A program made the position numbers and the translations under genes. Positions 17,314 to 25,548 of a DNA stretch of 64,000 bases are shown piece by piece. The notes beneath the pieces are model-generated. The model was not told where the DNA came from and searched no databases. It saw only the letters and a program-made list of their open reading frames with translations. The stretch covers positions 310,001-374,000 of the forward strand of contig NZ_KB899243.1 of assembly GCF_000378125.1 (NCBI RefSeq), written 5' to 3'. This DNA is from Rudaea cellulosilytica DSM 22992 (GTDB taxonomy: Bacteria > Pseudomonadota > Gammaproteobacteria > Xanthomonadales > Rhodanobacteraceae). The first letter of the stretch is position 1. Each line of letters begins with the position of its first letter.

Positions 17314-18024
17314 ATGTCCGAACATATCGTAAAGAGTTTCGACGACGAACTTTCCCAGCTCAATGCGGCGATCGCGCGCATGGGCGAATCCGCGCAGTTC
17401 CAGTTCGCCGCGACGATGAGCGCGCTGCGCATGCGCGACGTGGAGGCCGCCGCGCGCGTGATCCGCGACGACATCGACGTCGATGCGCTCGAACGTGACA
17501 TCGAGTCACGCGCGATCCGCGTGCTCGCGCTGCGCCAGCCGATCGCGCGCGACCTGCGCGAGGTGATCTCGACCCTGCGCGTCGTCGTCGAGCTCGAGCG
17601 CATCTGCGATTTCTCGGCCAACATCTGCAAGCGCGTGATTGCGCTCAACACGCATTCGCCCGAGCAGTGGCTGGTCGAGATCGGCGAGCTCGGCGAACTG
17701 GCGAAGAAGCAGCTTGCCGACGTCGTCACCGCGTTCGGCGAACGCAATCAGGAAAAGGCGATCACGGTCTGGGCCTGCGACGAACAGATCGACGACACCT
17801 ACACTGGCATCTCGCGCCGCCTGATCGACTACATGAAGACCGACCCGCACAACGTCGCGATCGGCACGCATCTGATGTTCATCGCCAAGAACGTCGAGCG
17901 CATCGGCGACCACGTCACCAACATCGCCGAATCGATCTACTACCTCGTCACCGGCAACGTGCTCGACGCGCCACGCCCGAAGGGCGACAAGACCAGCCTG
18001 GATCAGGTCGAAGCGAACAACTGA
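17314..18024 (+). CDS. phoU: Phosphate signalling regulator PhoU
   Basis: A 236-residue all-helical protein made of two PhoU three-helix repeats (about residues 15-110 and 120-215). In Escherichia coli PhoU couples the Pst transporter to the PhoR kinase and restrains phosphate uptake. Metal-binding E/DxxxD motifs of the family are visible in RDDIDVDALERDIE and ACDEQIDDTY. It lies 4 bases after pstB as the last gene of the operon. The phoB and phoR genes are not in the window. Confidence 0.95.
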   Translation: MSEHIVKSFDDELSQLNAAIARMGESAQFQFAATMSALRMRDVEAAARVIRDDIDVDALERDIESRAIRVLALRQPIARDLREVISTLRVVVELERICDFSANICKRVIALNTHSPEQWLVEIGELGELAKKQLADVVTAFGERNQEKAITVWACDEQIDDTYTGISRRLIDYMKTDPHNVAIGTHLMFIAKNVERIGDHVTNIAESIYYLVTGNVLDAPRPKGDKTSLDQVEANN

Positions 18025-18175
18025 AGGCTCAAGTTCGCATGCGTACTGGCGCGCGCGACGCCTTGGATCGGCTTTGCCTATTGGGAGCGTGCGCGCTCGC
18101 AGAATTGGCCGTCCGGATGGAGACACCGGCGCCTATGGAAATTCCCAGGATCGCATCGGACCGCTGCGTGAACCG

Positions 18176-18266
18176 TGGTGCCCGGAGCCGGAATCGAACC
18201 GGCACGAAGCTATTAGGCTCCGGCGGATTTTAAGTCCGCTGCGTCTACCAATTTCGCCATCCGGGC
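18176..18266 (-). tRNA. tRNA-Leu (anticodon UAA)
   Basis: The minus strand folds as a class II tRNA: acceptor stem GCCCGGA with TCCGGGC, a D-arm containing TTGGTAGACGC, anticodon stem with TAA between ACT and AATCC, a long variable arm, the T-arm GGTTCGATTCC, and a genome-encoded CCA. It is the last gene of a Gly-Cys-Leu cluster downstream of pgsA. Confidence 0.95.
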
Positions 18267-18377
18267 ATTGCTAGCCGCATCTATCACAGCGAGAGAATAC
18301 CGCATTGCGCGCGAAGCGCGCCGGGTGTGTGGCCGCAGGCGATCGCTTCGCGATCACGGATGAGAACACAAACACTG

Positions 18378-18451
18378 TGGAGGCGAGGGTCGGAATCGAA
18401 CCGGCGTACACGGCTTTGCAGGCCGCTGCATGACCACTCTGCCACCCCGCC
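18378..18451 (-). tRNA. tRNA-Cys (anticodon GCA)
   Basis: The minus strand folds as a cloverleaf with acceptor stem GGCGGGG/CCTCGCC (one G-U pair), anticodon GCA, T-arm GGTTCGATTCC, discriminator U (the identity base of tRNA-Cys) and encoded CCA. It lies between tRNA-Gly and tRNA-Leu. Confidence 0.95.
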
Positions 18452-18491
18452 TCTGCATGATGGCTTCCGGAAGCGTAGCAACGCCCTCCGG

Positions 18492-18524
18492 AAAAAACAA
18501 AACCCCGGTTTTGGCGCCGAGGTT
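18492..18524 (-). terminator. Possible terminator between tRNA-Gly and tRNA-Cys
   Basis: On the minus strand an 8-bp stem (AACCTCGG with CCGGGGTT, one G-U pair) and an 8-base loop are followed by TTGTTTTTT. It could end transcription from tRNA-Gly, or only attenuate it, because tRNA-Cys lies just beyond with no separate promoter that I can identify. Confidence 0.6.
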
Positions 18525-18602
18525 TTCAAGCTCTTCCGTGAAGAGTGCGGCAGTGGACGGCCGCTTCTTGTTCTTCGTATTCACGGACGAATACATAAAT
18601 AT

Positions 18603-18678
<76 letters not shown>

Positions 18679-18738
18679 GTGAGCCGAAAATGATGCCGTT
18701 TCAGACGGCGCCTGTCAACAGGAAAATGACGATTTCGG

Positions 18739-19299
18739 TCAGCGCCGGTCGCGCAGCACCGGCCAGGCCACACGCAGGTACTCAAAAGCCGACCAGATAG
18801 TCATCGCCGCGGCGATCACGAGCAGGGTTTCGCCGACGTGGAACAGGCGCAGGCCTTCCAGGTCGTGCTGGTAGAGCAGCACCTCGATCGCGACGATCTG
18901 CATCACCGTCTTGATCTTGCCGAGCGCGGCGACGTTGACACGCGTGCGCTCACCGATCTCGGCCATCCATTCGCGCAACGCCGAAATCGTGATCTCGCGG
19001 CCGACGATGACCGCACTGGTCACCGCGAGCAGTGGGGTCGGATTCTCCTGCACGAGCAGGAACAGCGTCACCGCGACCATGAGCTTGTCGGCGACCGGGT
19101 CGAGGAACGCGCCGAACGCCGACCACATGTTGTAGCGCCGCGCGATGTAGCCGTCGAGCCAGTCGGTGATCGCGGCGAGCAGGAAGATCAGCGCGGCGGT
19201 GACGTTCGCACCACGGAAATCCAGGTAGAACACGACCACCATGACCGGCAGCAGCGCGATGCGGAACAGGGTGAGAATGGTCGGCCAGGTCAGGTGCAT
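18739..19299 (-). CDS. pgsA: CDP-diacylglycerol-glycerol-3-phosphate 3-phosphatidyltransferase
   Basis: A 186-residue inner-membrane enzyme that makes phosphatidylglycerol phosphate from CDP-diacylglycerol and glycerol-3-phosphate, the committed step to phosphatidylglycerol and cardiolipin. The CDP-alcohol phosphatidyltransferase signature DGxxARxxxxxxxxGxxxDxxxD is complete in DWLDGYIARR...AFLDPVADKL (about residues 47-75). Four or more hydrophobic helices are visible. It follows uvrC by 60 bases, as in many Gammaproteobacteria, and three tRNA genes follow it. Confidence 0.95.
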   Translation of the reverse strand: MHLTWPTILTLFRIALLPVMVVVFYLDFRGANVTAALIFLLAAITDWLDGYIARRYNMWSAFGAFLDPVADKLMVAVTLFLLVQENPTPLLAVTSAVIVGREITISALREWMAEIGERTRVNVAALGKIKTVMQIVAIEVLLYQHDLEGLRLFHVGETLLVIAAAMTIWSAFEYLRVAWPVLRDRR

Positions 19300-19359
19300 T
19301 GCGTGGATGGTGCGGAAATTTCGACTCGTCGCAGTGTGACACAGGAAAGCAACGCGAGT

Positions 19360-21258
19360 TCAGCCGTGGAACAGCGCGTAGATCTTCTCGGCCAGCTCGC
19401 GACTCATACCCTTGACCTTCGCGATCTCCTCGATGCCCGCATTGACCACGCCGGGCAGGCCGCCGAAATGCCTGAGCAGCGCCGCACGGCGCTTGGCGCC
19501 GATACCGGTGATGTCTTCGAGCTTGCTCGTGTCGCGCGCCTTCTGCCGTTGCTTGCGGTGACCGGTGATCGCAAAGCGGTGTGCCTCGTCGCGCACACTC
19601 TGAACCAGATGCAACGCAGGCGATTCCGGGCCGGGCCACAAAGTCTTGCCGCTGGCACCGAGAATCAGCGTCTCGTGCCCGGCCCTACGCTCGACGCCCT
19701 TGGCCACGCCGACGACGAGAACGTCGTTGATCGCGAGATCTTCGAGCACGTCCAACGCCTGTTTGACCTGGCCCTTGCCGCCATCGATCAGCAGGATGTC
19801 CGGCAGGTTGGCTGGCTCTGCAGCCTCGGGCTCACCGCCTTCGCTTTCGTTGGCTGGCGCAGCGCGCCGGAAGCGCCTTTCCAGCGCCTGGCGCATCGCG
19901 GCGTAGTCGTCGCCCGGCTCGATCCCGGCGATGTTGTAACGGCGATATTGCGCCTTGATCGGCCCCTCCGGCCCGTAGACGACGCAGGATGCAACGGTCG
20001 CCTCGCCCATCGTGTGGCTGATGTCGAAGCACTCCAGGCGCCGCGGCACCTCGTCGAGGCCGAGCAGGTCGCGCAGCGACTCGAAGCGCTCGCGCTGCGT
20101 CTCGTTGCTCGCCAGGCGGGCAGCCAGGGCGGCTTCGGCGTTCTTCGCCGCAAGTTCGAGGAAACGCGCGCGTTCGGCGCGCACGCTGTGCTTGATCGCG
20201 ACCTCATGCCCGGCCTGCTCGGTGAACGCCTGCGCGAGCAGTTCGGCATCGGGCAGCGCCTGTTCGACGAGCAGTTCGCGCGGCACCGGCTTGTCGACGT
20301 AGTACTGCGCGATGAACGAGGTCAGCACGTCGGCAACCTCGGCGTCATGCGGCAATTTCGGAAAGAAATCGCGCGAGCCGAGATTGACGCCGTTGCGGAA
20401 ATACATGACCGACACGCAGGCGACGCCGCCGGCGATGCGGCAGGCGATCGCGTCGAGGTCGGCGCTCGCGCCCTGCACGTAGTTCTTCGCCAGCAGGCGC
20501 TTCAGCGTCGACACCTGGTCGCGCAGCTTCGCCGCCTTCTCGAATTCCAGTGTGCGGCTCGCGGTTTCCATCGCGCCGACCAGTTCGCCGATCACCGCAT
20601 CGCTCTTGCCGTCTAGGAACATCGCCGCGTGGCGTGCGCTTTCCTGATACTCGCCCTTGTCGATCAGGCCGACGCAAGGCGCGCTGCAGCGGCCGATCTG
20701 GTACTGCAGGCACGGCCGCGAGCGATTGCGGAAGTAGCTGTCCTCGCACTGGCGCACGAGGAAGATCTTCTGCATGTGATTGAGGCTTTCGCGCACCGCC
20801 CACGCACTCGGGAACGGGCCGAAGTACTTGCCCTTGCCCGCCTTCGCCCCGCGATGGAATGCCATGCGCGGGTAATCATTCACTTGCGGAAAAGGGCTGT
20901 CCTGCCCTTTTCCGCCTTCGCCTTCCGACAGATAGATGTACGGATAGCTTTTGTCGTCGCGCAGCAGGATGTTGTAGCGCGGCTTGAGCGACTTGATCAG
21001 CTGCGCCTCGAGCAGCAGCGCCTCGCCTTCGGTGCGCGTCAGCGTCGTCTCCATGCGCGCGATCTGCCCGATCATCGACATGATGCGCGGCTCGAGGCGC
21101 GGCTTGAGGAAGTAGCTGCCGACGCGCTTCTTGAGGTTGCCGGCCTTGCCGACGTAAAGCAATTCGCCGCGCGCGTCGAACATGCGGTAGACGCCGGGCG
21201 AGCTGGTCAGCGTGCGGACGAACTCTTTGCCGTCGAAGGAGTTGGCGCTTTCGGTCAT
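19360..21258 (-). CDS. uvrC: UvrABC excinuclease subunit C
   Basis: A 632-residue nuclease that makes both incisions around DNA damage in nucleotide excision repair. The N-terminal GIY-YIG domain (about residues 15-95, with GVYRMFD and LLYVGKAGNLKKRVGSYF) performs the 3' cut. A UvrB-binding UVR motif lies near residues 206-240 (ETASRTLEFEKAAKLRDQV). The RNase H-like endonuclease domain for the 5' cut covers roughly 260-540 (ECFDISHTMGEATVASCVV). A helix-hairpin-helix pair ends the protein (ITGIGAKRRAALLRHFG). The start overlaps the upstream phosphatase stop by four bases. The alkyltransferase-like protein at 6312-6689 would feed this pathway. Confidence 0.97.
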   Translation of the reverse strand: MTESANSFDGKEFVRTLTSSPGVYRMFDARGELLYVGKAGNLKKRVGSYFLKPRLEPRIMSMIGQIARMETTLTRTEGEALLLEAQLIKSLKPRYNILLRDDKSYPYIYLSEGEGGKGQDSPFPQVNDYPRMAFHRGAKAGKGKYFGPFPSAWAVRESLNHMQKIFLVRQCEDSYFRNRSRPCLQYQIGRCSAPCVGLIDKGEYQESARHAAMFLDGKSDAVIGELVGAMETASRTLEFEKAAKLRDQVSTLKRLLAKNYVQGASADLDAIACRIAGGVACVSVMYFRNGVNLGSRDFFPKLPHDAEVADVLTSFIAQYYVDKPVPRELLVEQALPDAELLAQAFTEQAGHEVAIKHSVRAERARFLELAAKNAEAALAARLASNETQRERFESLRDLLGLDEVPRRLECFDISHTMGEATVASCVVYGPEGPIKAQYRRYNIAGIEPGDDYAAMRQALERRFRRAAPANESEGGEPEAAEPANLPDILLIDGGKGQVKQALDVLEDLAINDVLVVGVAKGVERRAGHETLILGASGKTLWPGPESPALHLVQSVRDEAHRFAITGHRKQRQKARDTSKLEDITGIGAKRRAALLRHFGGLPGVVNAGIEEIAKVKGMSRELAEKIYALFHG

Positions 21259-21725
21259 TGCGCCTTTATGGGCCTTCCGAGCCTCTCAATCAACCCGTCC
21301 ACGCCGCGTTCTGCGAGCGTGACGACGTGGTCGAAGTCTTGCGCGTCGCCGTAATAAGGATCGGGCAGGTCACGCGGATCGGCGAGCCCGGCCCAAGGCA
21401 GGAACATTGCGATCCGGTCGTGGCCTTCGCCCGGGGCAAGGCTGGTGAGGTCACGCAGATTCATGCGATCCATCACGAGCAGTTTGTCGAAGAGCACAAA
21501 ATCGCGGGCGGTCACCTGGCGCGCGCGGTGCGCGGAAAGATCGTAGCCGCGCGCCAGCGCACTCGCGCGCGAGCGCGGATCGGCCGCGTCGCCCGCATGC
21601 CAGCCGCCAGTGCCGGCCGAGTCGACTTCGATATCGAGCCCCGCGCGCGCGAAGCGCGCGCGTGACACTGCTTCGACCACGGGCGAACGACAGATGTTGC
21701 CCATGCAGACAAACAAAATTCGCAT
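21255..21725 (-). CDS. Low-molecular-weight protein tyrosine phosphatase
   Basis: A 156-residue cytoplasmic phosphatase. The P-loop CX5R is at C7-R13 (CMGNICRS) at the very start, and the general acid aspartate is D122 in DPYYGD. Both features and the length fit the family, which dephosphorylates tyrosine-phosphorylated proteins and is often linked to polysaccharide export. Here no capsule genes are near. It overlaps uvrC by four bases and lies 22 bases after the aldolase gene, so it may be at the distal end of the D-amino-acid operon transcript. Confidence 0.92.
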   Translation of the reverse strand: MRILFVCMGNICRSPVVEAVSRARFARAGLDIEVDSAGTGGWHAGDAADPRSRASALARGYDLSAHRARQVTARDFVLFDKLLVMDRMNLRDLTSLAPGEGHDRIAMFLPWAGLADPRDLPDPYYGDAQDFDHVVTLAERGVDGLIERLGRPIKAQ

Positions 21726-21747
21726 GCTTCAAATATAGCGCAAAAAC

Positions 21748-22914
21748 TCAACAGGCTTTACCGCGCGCCGACACCGGCCAGAGCACTTCGACCTTGCCGT
21801 GGCGCACGCCGACATACCAGTCGTGCAGGTTGCAGGTCGGATCGCAGTGACCGGGGATGAGCTTGAGTTTTTCGTTGATGCGCAGGACATCGTGCTTGTC
21901 TTCGATGATGCCGTGCTCGTCCGAAGCACTGATGTATTTCACGTCGTCGCGACCGTGGATCACGGGCAGGCCGCTGTCGAGCGACTGCACCTTGAGCCCC
22001 GCATCGCAGACGGCCTGACCGGGCTTGGCGTGGCTCATCACCGAGGTGAGGATGAACAGCGCGTTCTCCCATTCACCGCGGTCGATGCGATCTCCTAGCG
22101 AGTCCCTGATGCGCCCGTAGTCCGCATCCATGAAGGCGTAGCTGCCGCATTGCAGTTCGTTGTAAACCCCGGAATTCGATTCGAATGGGTACGAACCCGT
22201 GCCGCCGCCCGAGACGAGTTCGGGATCGAGGCCCGCCGCTTGTAGCGCGGCGACCGCGGCTTTCGTTACCGCAATGGCGGCGTCGAGTCTGGCCTTGCGA
22301 TCGGCGAAGCTCTCCAGATGCTGCATGCTGCCCTGGTAGGCCTGGATGCCGGCGAACTTCAGGCCCGGTGCTGCGGTGACGGCCTGTGCTATCTCGACCG
22401 CAGCATCGGCCGTGCCGACACCGCAACGCCCCTGGCCGCAGTCGATCTCGACAAGGCATTGCAGCGTCGTGCCGTGTTTCTGCGCGGCCGCCGAAAGCTC
22501 GGCCACGTTCGCCGGATCGTCGATACAGACGCTGATGCGCGCGCCGTACTTCGGCAGGCGCGCGAGGCGATCGATCTTCAGCGCATCGCGCACCTCGTTC
22601 GAGACGAGGACGTCCTTGATGCCGCCGCGCGCAAACGCTTCGGCTTCGGAAACCTTCTGGCAGCAGACACCGACCGCGCCGCCCAGGCTTTCCTGCAGCT
22701 TCTGCACGTCCACCGACTTGTGCATCTTGCCGTGGCTGCGGTGGCGCATGCCGTGCGCCCTCGCGTATTCGCCCATCTTGCGGATGTTGCGCTCGAGCGC
22801 ATCGAGGTCGAGGATCAGGCATGGCGTCTGGATGTCGGCCTCGGCCATGCCGGGCAGCGCGGGAATGTCGTAGCCGACTTCGAGGCCGGTGAAATCCATC
22901 GTTGCCGAGCTCAT
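21748..22914 (-). CDS. BhcC-like D-3-hydroxyaspartate aldolase (D-threonine aldolase family)
   Basis: A 388-residue PLP enzyme with an alanine-racemase-type barrel. The PLP lysine is K63 in HRSHGKMHKS. The C-terminal metal site is in GHCDPTCNLHDWYVG, a signature of the D-threonine aldolase/D-serine dehydratase group. The long N-terminal match to the 3-hydroxy-D-aspartate aldolase BhcC (VGYDIPALPGM, QTPCLILDLDALERNIRKMG) makes that the closest known function: it splits beta-hydroxyaspartate to glycine and glyoxylate. D-threonine aldolase activity is also possible. The ATG overlaps the stop of the upstream serine hydrolase gene (ATGA). The frame is open further upstream, but that part lies inside the hydrolase gene. 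Confidence 0.85.
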   Translation of the reverse strand: MSSATMDFTGLEVGYDIPALPGMAEADIQTPCLILDLDALERNIRKMGEYARAHGMRHRSHGKMHKSVDVQKLQESLGGAVGVCCQKVSEAEAFARGGIKDVLVSNEVRDALKIDRLARLPKYGARISVCIDDPANVAELSAAAQKHGTTLQCLVEIDCGQGRCGVGTADAAVEIAQAVTAAPGLKFAGIQAYQGSMQHLESFADRKARLDAAIAVTKAAVAALQAAGLDPELVSGGGTGSYPFESNSGVYNELQCGSYAFMDADYGRIRDSLGDRIDRGEWENALFILTSVMSHAKPGQAVCDAGLKVQSLDSGLPVIHGRDDVKYISASDEHGIIEDKHDVLRINEKLKLIPGHCDPTCNLHDWYVGVRHGKVEVLWPVSARGKAC

Positions 22915-23975
22915 CGATCGAGGAACAACTGGCCTATCGTCAACGCCAACGGGTACGGCTGGAATTCGTTGCGATTGGTAAGGATGATGACGGCGACGTG
23001 CTGCTTCGGCCAGCGGATGATGACGTTGTTGAATCCGATGCTTTCGCCGGAGTGCCACACGGTGTCGCCGCTGAGACGCCAGCCGAAGCCGAAGTCGACG
23101 TCAGGATCGGCAATCGGTTCGGTCGGCGTGAACGCGAGCTTGCGCGACTCCGCGTTCAACAACTTGTCGGTATACAGCGCCGCGTCCCATTTGGCCAGAT
23201 CGTCGACGGACGAGTAGATGCCCCCGTCGCCGCGCGTGGCACTGGTGACGCTCTGATCGGTGCGCGTCCATTTGCCGTCGGCTTCGGTATAGCCGTAGGC
23301 GCGGTTCGCCACCTCGGGGCCGCGGCCGTGCTCGTACATCAGCGTGTGCTCCATGCCGAGCGGCTGGAAGATGCGCTTCTTCATGAAGTCGGCGAGACCC
23401 ACACCGGAGGTGCGTTCGACGACCAGGCCGAGCAGCACGAAAGCACCGTTACTGTAGCGATGCGCGCTGCCAGGTTCGAAATAGAGACGGTTCTGCGCCG
23501 CGATCATGCGCAGCACGTCGTGGTCGTCGATCTGCGCGGTGCGATCCGCCGGAATCAGATCCTCGTAATCGATCAGGCCGCTGGTATGGGTCAGCAGATT
23601 GCGCAGGGTGATCTTGCCGTCACTGGCCGGCAGTTCGGGCAACCATTTGCGCACGGGATCATCGAGCCGCAGCTTGCCGTCCTGTTTCAGCAAGAGGATG
23701 CTGGCGGCAGTGAATTGCTTGGATACCGAGGCGAGGCGGTAGTTGGTTTCGGGGCCGGCTTTGGTGTGCTCCTCGAGATTCGCGTAGCCGAAACCGCAGC
23801 GGACGACGGTCTTGCCGTCCTTGACGACGATCAGCGAAGCGCCGGCCACGTTGCCAGCGTAGCGGCTCATCATCGCGTCGATCCGGGCATCGTTCACCGG
23901 CGTTGCTGATTGCGCACGCACGCAGGCGAGCATGCCCACCAATGCGATCGTGGAGAAGACAAGCTTGCGCATCAT
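22911..23975 (-). CDS. Secreted beta-lactamase-fold serine hydrolase
   Basis: A 354-residue exported enzyme of the serine beta-lactamase/D-aminopeptidase/esterase group (MEROPS S12-like). The signal peptide ends near residue 23 (AQSA). The nucleophile motif SxxK is S83-V-S-K86, the second motif is YSN, and the third is HSG in place of KTG, typical of class C-like peptidases and esterases. AAGGAG lies 9 bases before the chosen ATG. It is 13 bases after the preceding hydrolase and overlaps the aldolase by four bases. In this operon a D-aminopeptidase or D-amino-acid amidase role is plausible but not proven by sequence. Confidence 0.86.
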   Translation of the reverse strand: MMRKLVFSTIALVGMLACVRAQSATPVNDARIDAMMSRYAGNVAGASLIVVKDGKTVVRCGFGYANLEEHTKAGPETNYRLASVSKQFTAASILLLKQDGKLRLDDPVRKWLPELPASDGKITLRNLLTHTSGLIDYEDLIPADRTAQIDDHDVLRMIAAQNRLYFEPGSAHRYSNGAFVLLGLVVERTSGVGLADFMKKRIFQPLGMEHTLMYEHGRGPEVANRAYGYTEADGKWTRTDQSVTSATRGDGGIYSSVDDLAKWDAALYTDKLLNAESRKLAFTPTEPIADPDVDFGFGWRLSGDTVWHSGESIGFNNVIIRWPKQHVAVIILTNRNEFQPYPLALTIGQLFLDR

Positions 23976-23988
23976 GTATGCGGACTCC

Positions 23989-25548
23989 TTATTCGCAGCC
24001 GTGCTCACGCGTAAAGGCCAGATCCTCGAAGTCGGTGCTGAAGTCGGCGTCGGGATCGACCTTGGCCAGATGCAGCGTGCCGTCGGGTTTTTCCGGCAGA
24101 CGCAGCCAGGCTTCGACATCGACCGCGTCGCTGTCCCAATGCACGAGATACTTGTCGCCGACACGCATGACCTGTCCGGCCATCCGCGGCGATTTCGCCG
24201 ACGCAAAGCGTACCGCCCTGCCCTGGGCGCAGATGCGCGCCTCGCCGAACCACGGGTCGCGCCATACCCCCAGTTGCGCCTTCAGTTCCGCCACTGTCGC
24301 GGGTTTGCGCGAGGACGTGTCGGGGATATGCGAGGCGCGTTGCTGCTTGTCCGCCTGCTCCAGTTCGTCGGCATAGCTGGCCACACTGCGCGCTTTGTCC
24401 GGCGCGGTGAAATGCTTGGTCAGCGTCTCGATCAGCACGCTGCGTGCGTGGTCGGCATCGGCGTTGATGAGAACGACGAAACCGCTCTTGCGCATCGGCA
24501 GCAGCAACATCGCCGAGTACATGCCCGACAGCGTGCCGGTATGCGACACGGTCATCTGCCCATCGACATCAGCGATGCGCCAGCCGTAGCCATAGCCGTA
24601 GAACAGCGTGCCGTCCCAGTCGCGCTTGCGTTTGGAAATCGGCATCGGCGTATAGCTCGTCCATTCCCGGCGCCGCTGCTCCGGCGCCAGCCATTCGAGT
24701 TGCCGCGGCGTCGGCACCAGCCAGTTCTTTGCCCAGGTCAGCATGTCGTTCAGGCTGCAACGCACGCCGCCGGCAGAGTCCATCGTCTGTGCCTGCACGA
24801 TGGGATCCTTCGCCGCTTCGAACACGTATCTGCCATCGCGCCAGACATTCCGATCAGCGACGTTGCCGATCTCATCGCGATTCCACGTGCCGATCCGGCA
24901 GCGCGTCATGCCCATCGGCTCGAAGATTTCGCGGCGCATCAGCTCGGGATACGCCGCGCCGCCGGCCGCGGCCGCGAGCTGGCCGGCGACGATATACAGC
25001 GTGTTGTCGTAGGCGTAACCCGAGCGGAAGCTGTAGGCCGGCTTGAGGTATTGCAGCCCGGCGACGACGTCGTCGGGCGTGAACTGGTTCGGCGTCGGCC
25101 ACAGCATCAGGTCGCCCGCGCCTTCGGGCAGGCCACTGCGATGCACGAGCAGATCGCCGACCTGCATGTTCGCCGTCACCCACGGGTCGTGCATGCGGAA
25201 CGACGGCAGGTATTTCGTGACCGGATCCTCCCAGCGCAGCTTGCCCTGCTGCACGAGCCGCGCGAGCAGCGTGGAGGTCATCGCCTTGGTGTTGGATGCG
25301 ATCTGGAACAGCGTATCCGCATCCATCGGCTTGCCGGAGGCGAGATTGCCGACTGCGCGCGTGTAGACCACCTTGCCATCGTCGATGACGCCGACCGCGA
25401 TGCCAGGCAGGTGATAGCGCGCGACCACGGCATCGACGATGCCGTCGACATCGGAATTCGAGTTCGTACTCGTCGCGGGCGCAGCAGCGGCGGCTGCGAA
25501 GAACGCGAACATCGACGCTGCCAAGATGGATTTGACGAAACTGTTCAC
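23989..25548 (-). CDS. Secreted beta-lactamase-fold serine hydrolase with C-terminal domain
   Basis: A 519-residue exported S12-like serine hydrolase. The signal peptide covers about residues 1-23. Catalytic motifs are S85-N-T-K88, YDN, and HTG in VSHTGTLSG. A further domain of about 120 residues after residue 400 (VAELKAQLGVWRDPWFGEARIC) resembles the beta-barrel lobes added to D-aminopeptidases. Translation most likely starts at GTG 25548, which overlaps the upstream decarboxylase stop as GTGA and is preceded by GGGAG; another GTG lies at 25560. It is co-translated with the decarboxylase gene, so it belongs to the dgc operon. Confidence 0.86.
   Translation of the reverse strand: MNSFVKSILAASMFAFFAAAAAAPATSTNSNSDVDGIVDAVVARYHLPGIAVGVIDDGKVVYTRAVGNLASGKPMDADTLFQIASNTKAMTSTLLARLVQQGKLRWEDPVTKYLPSFRMHDPWVTANMQVGDLLVHRSGLPEGAGDLMLWPTPNQFTPDDVVAGLQYLKPAYSFRSGYAYDNTLYIVAGQLAAAAGGAAYPELMRREIFEPMGMTRCRIGTWNRDEIGNVADRNVWRDGRYVFEAAKDPIVQAQTMDSAGGVRCSLNDMLTWAKNWLVPTPRQLEWLAPEQRRREWTSYTPMPISKRKRDWDGTLFYGYGYGWRIADVDGQMTVSHTGTLSGMYSAMLLLPMRKSGFVVLINADADHARSVLIETLTKHFTAPDKARSVASYADELEQADKQQRASHIPDTSSRKPATVAELKAQLGVWRDPWFGEARICAQGRAVRFASAKSPRMAGQVMRVGDKYLVHWDSDAVDVEAWLRLPEKPDGTLHLAKVDPDADFSTDFEDLAFTREHGCE

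Noticed and set aside
22911-25548. Beta-lactam resistance genes
   Set aside because: The three hydrolases have HSG or HTG third boxes, C-terminal extensions or genomic context that favour peptidase/esterase roles. Nothing in the sequence shows resistance.
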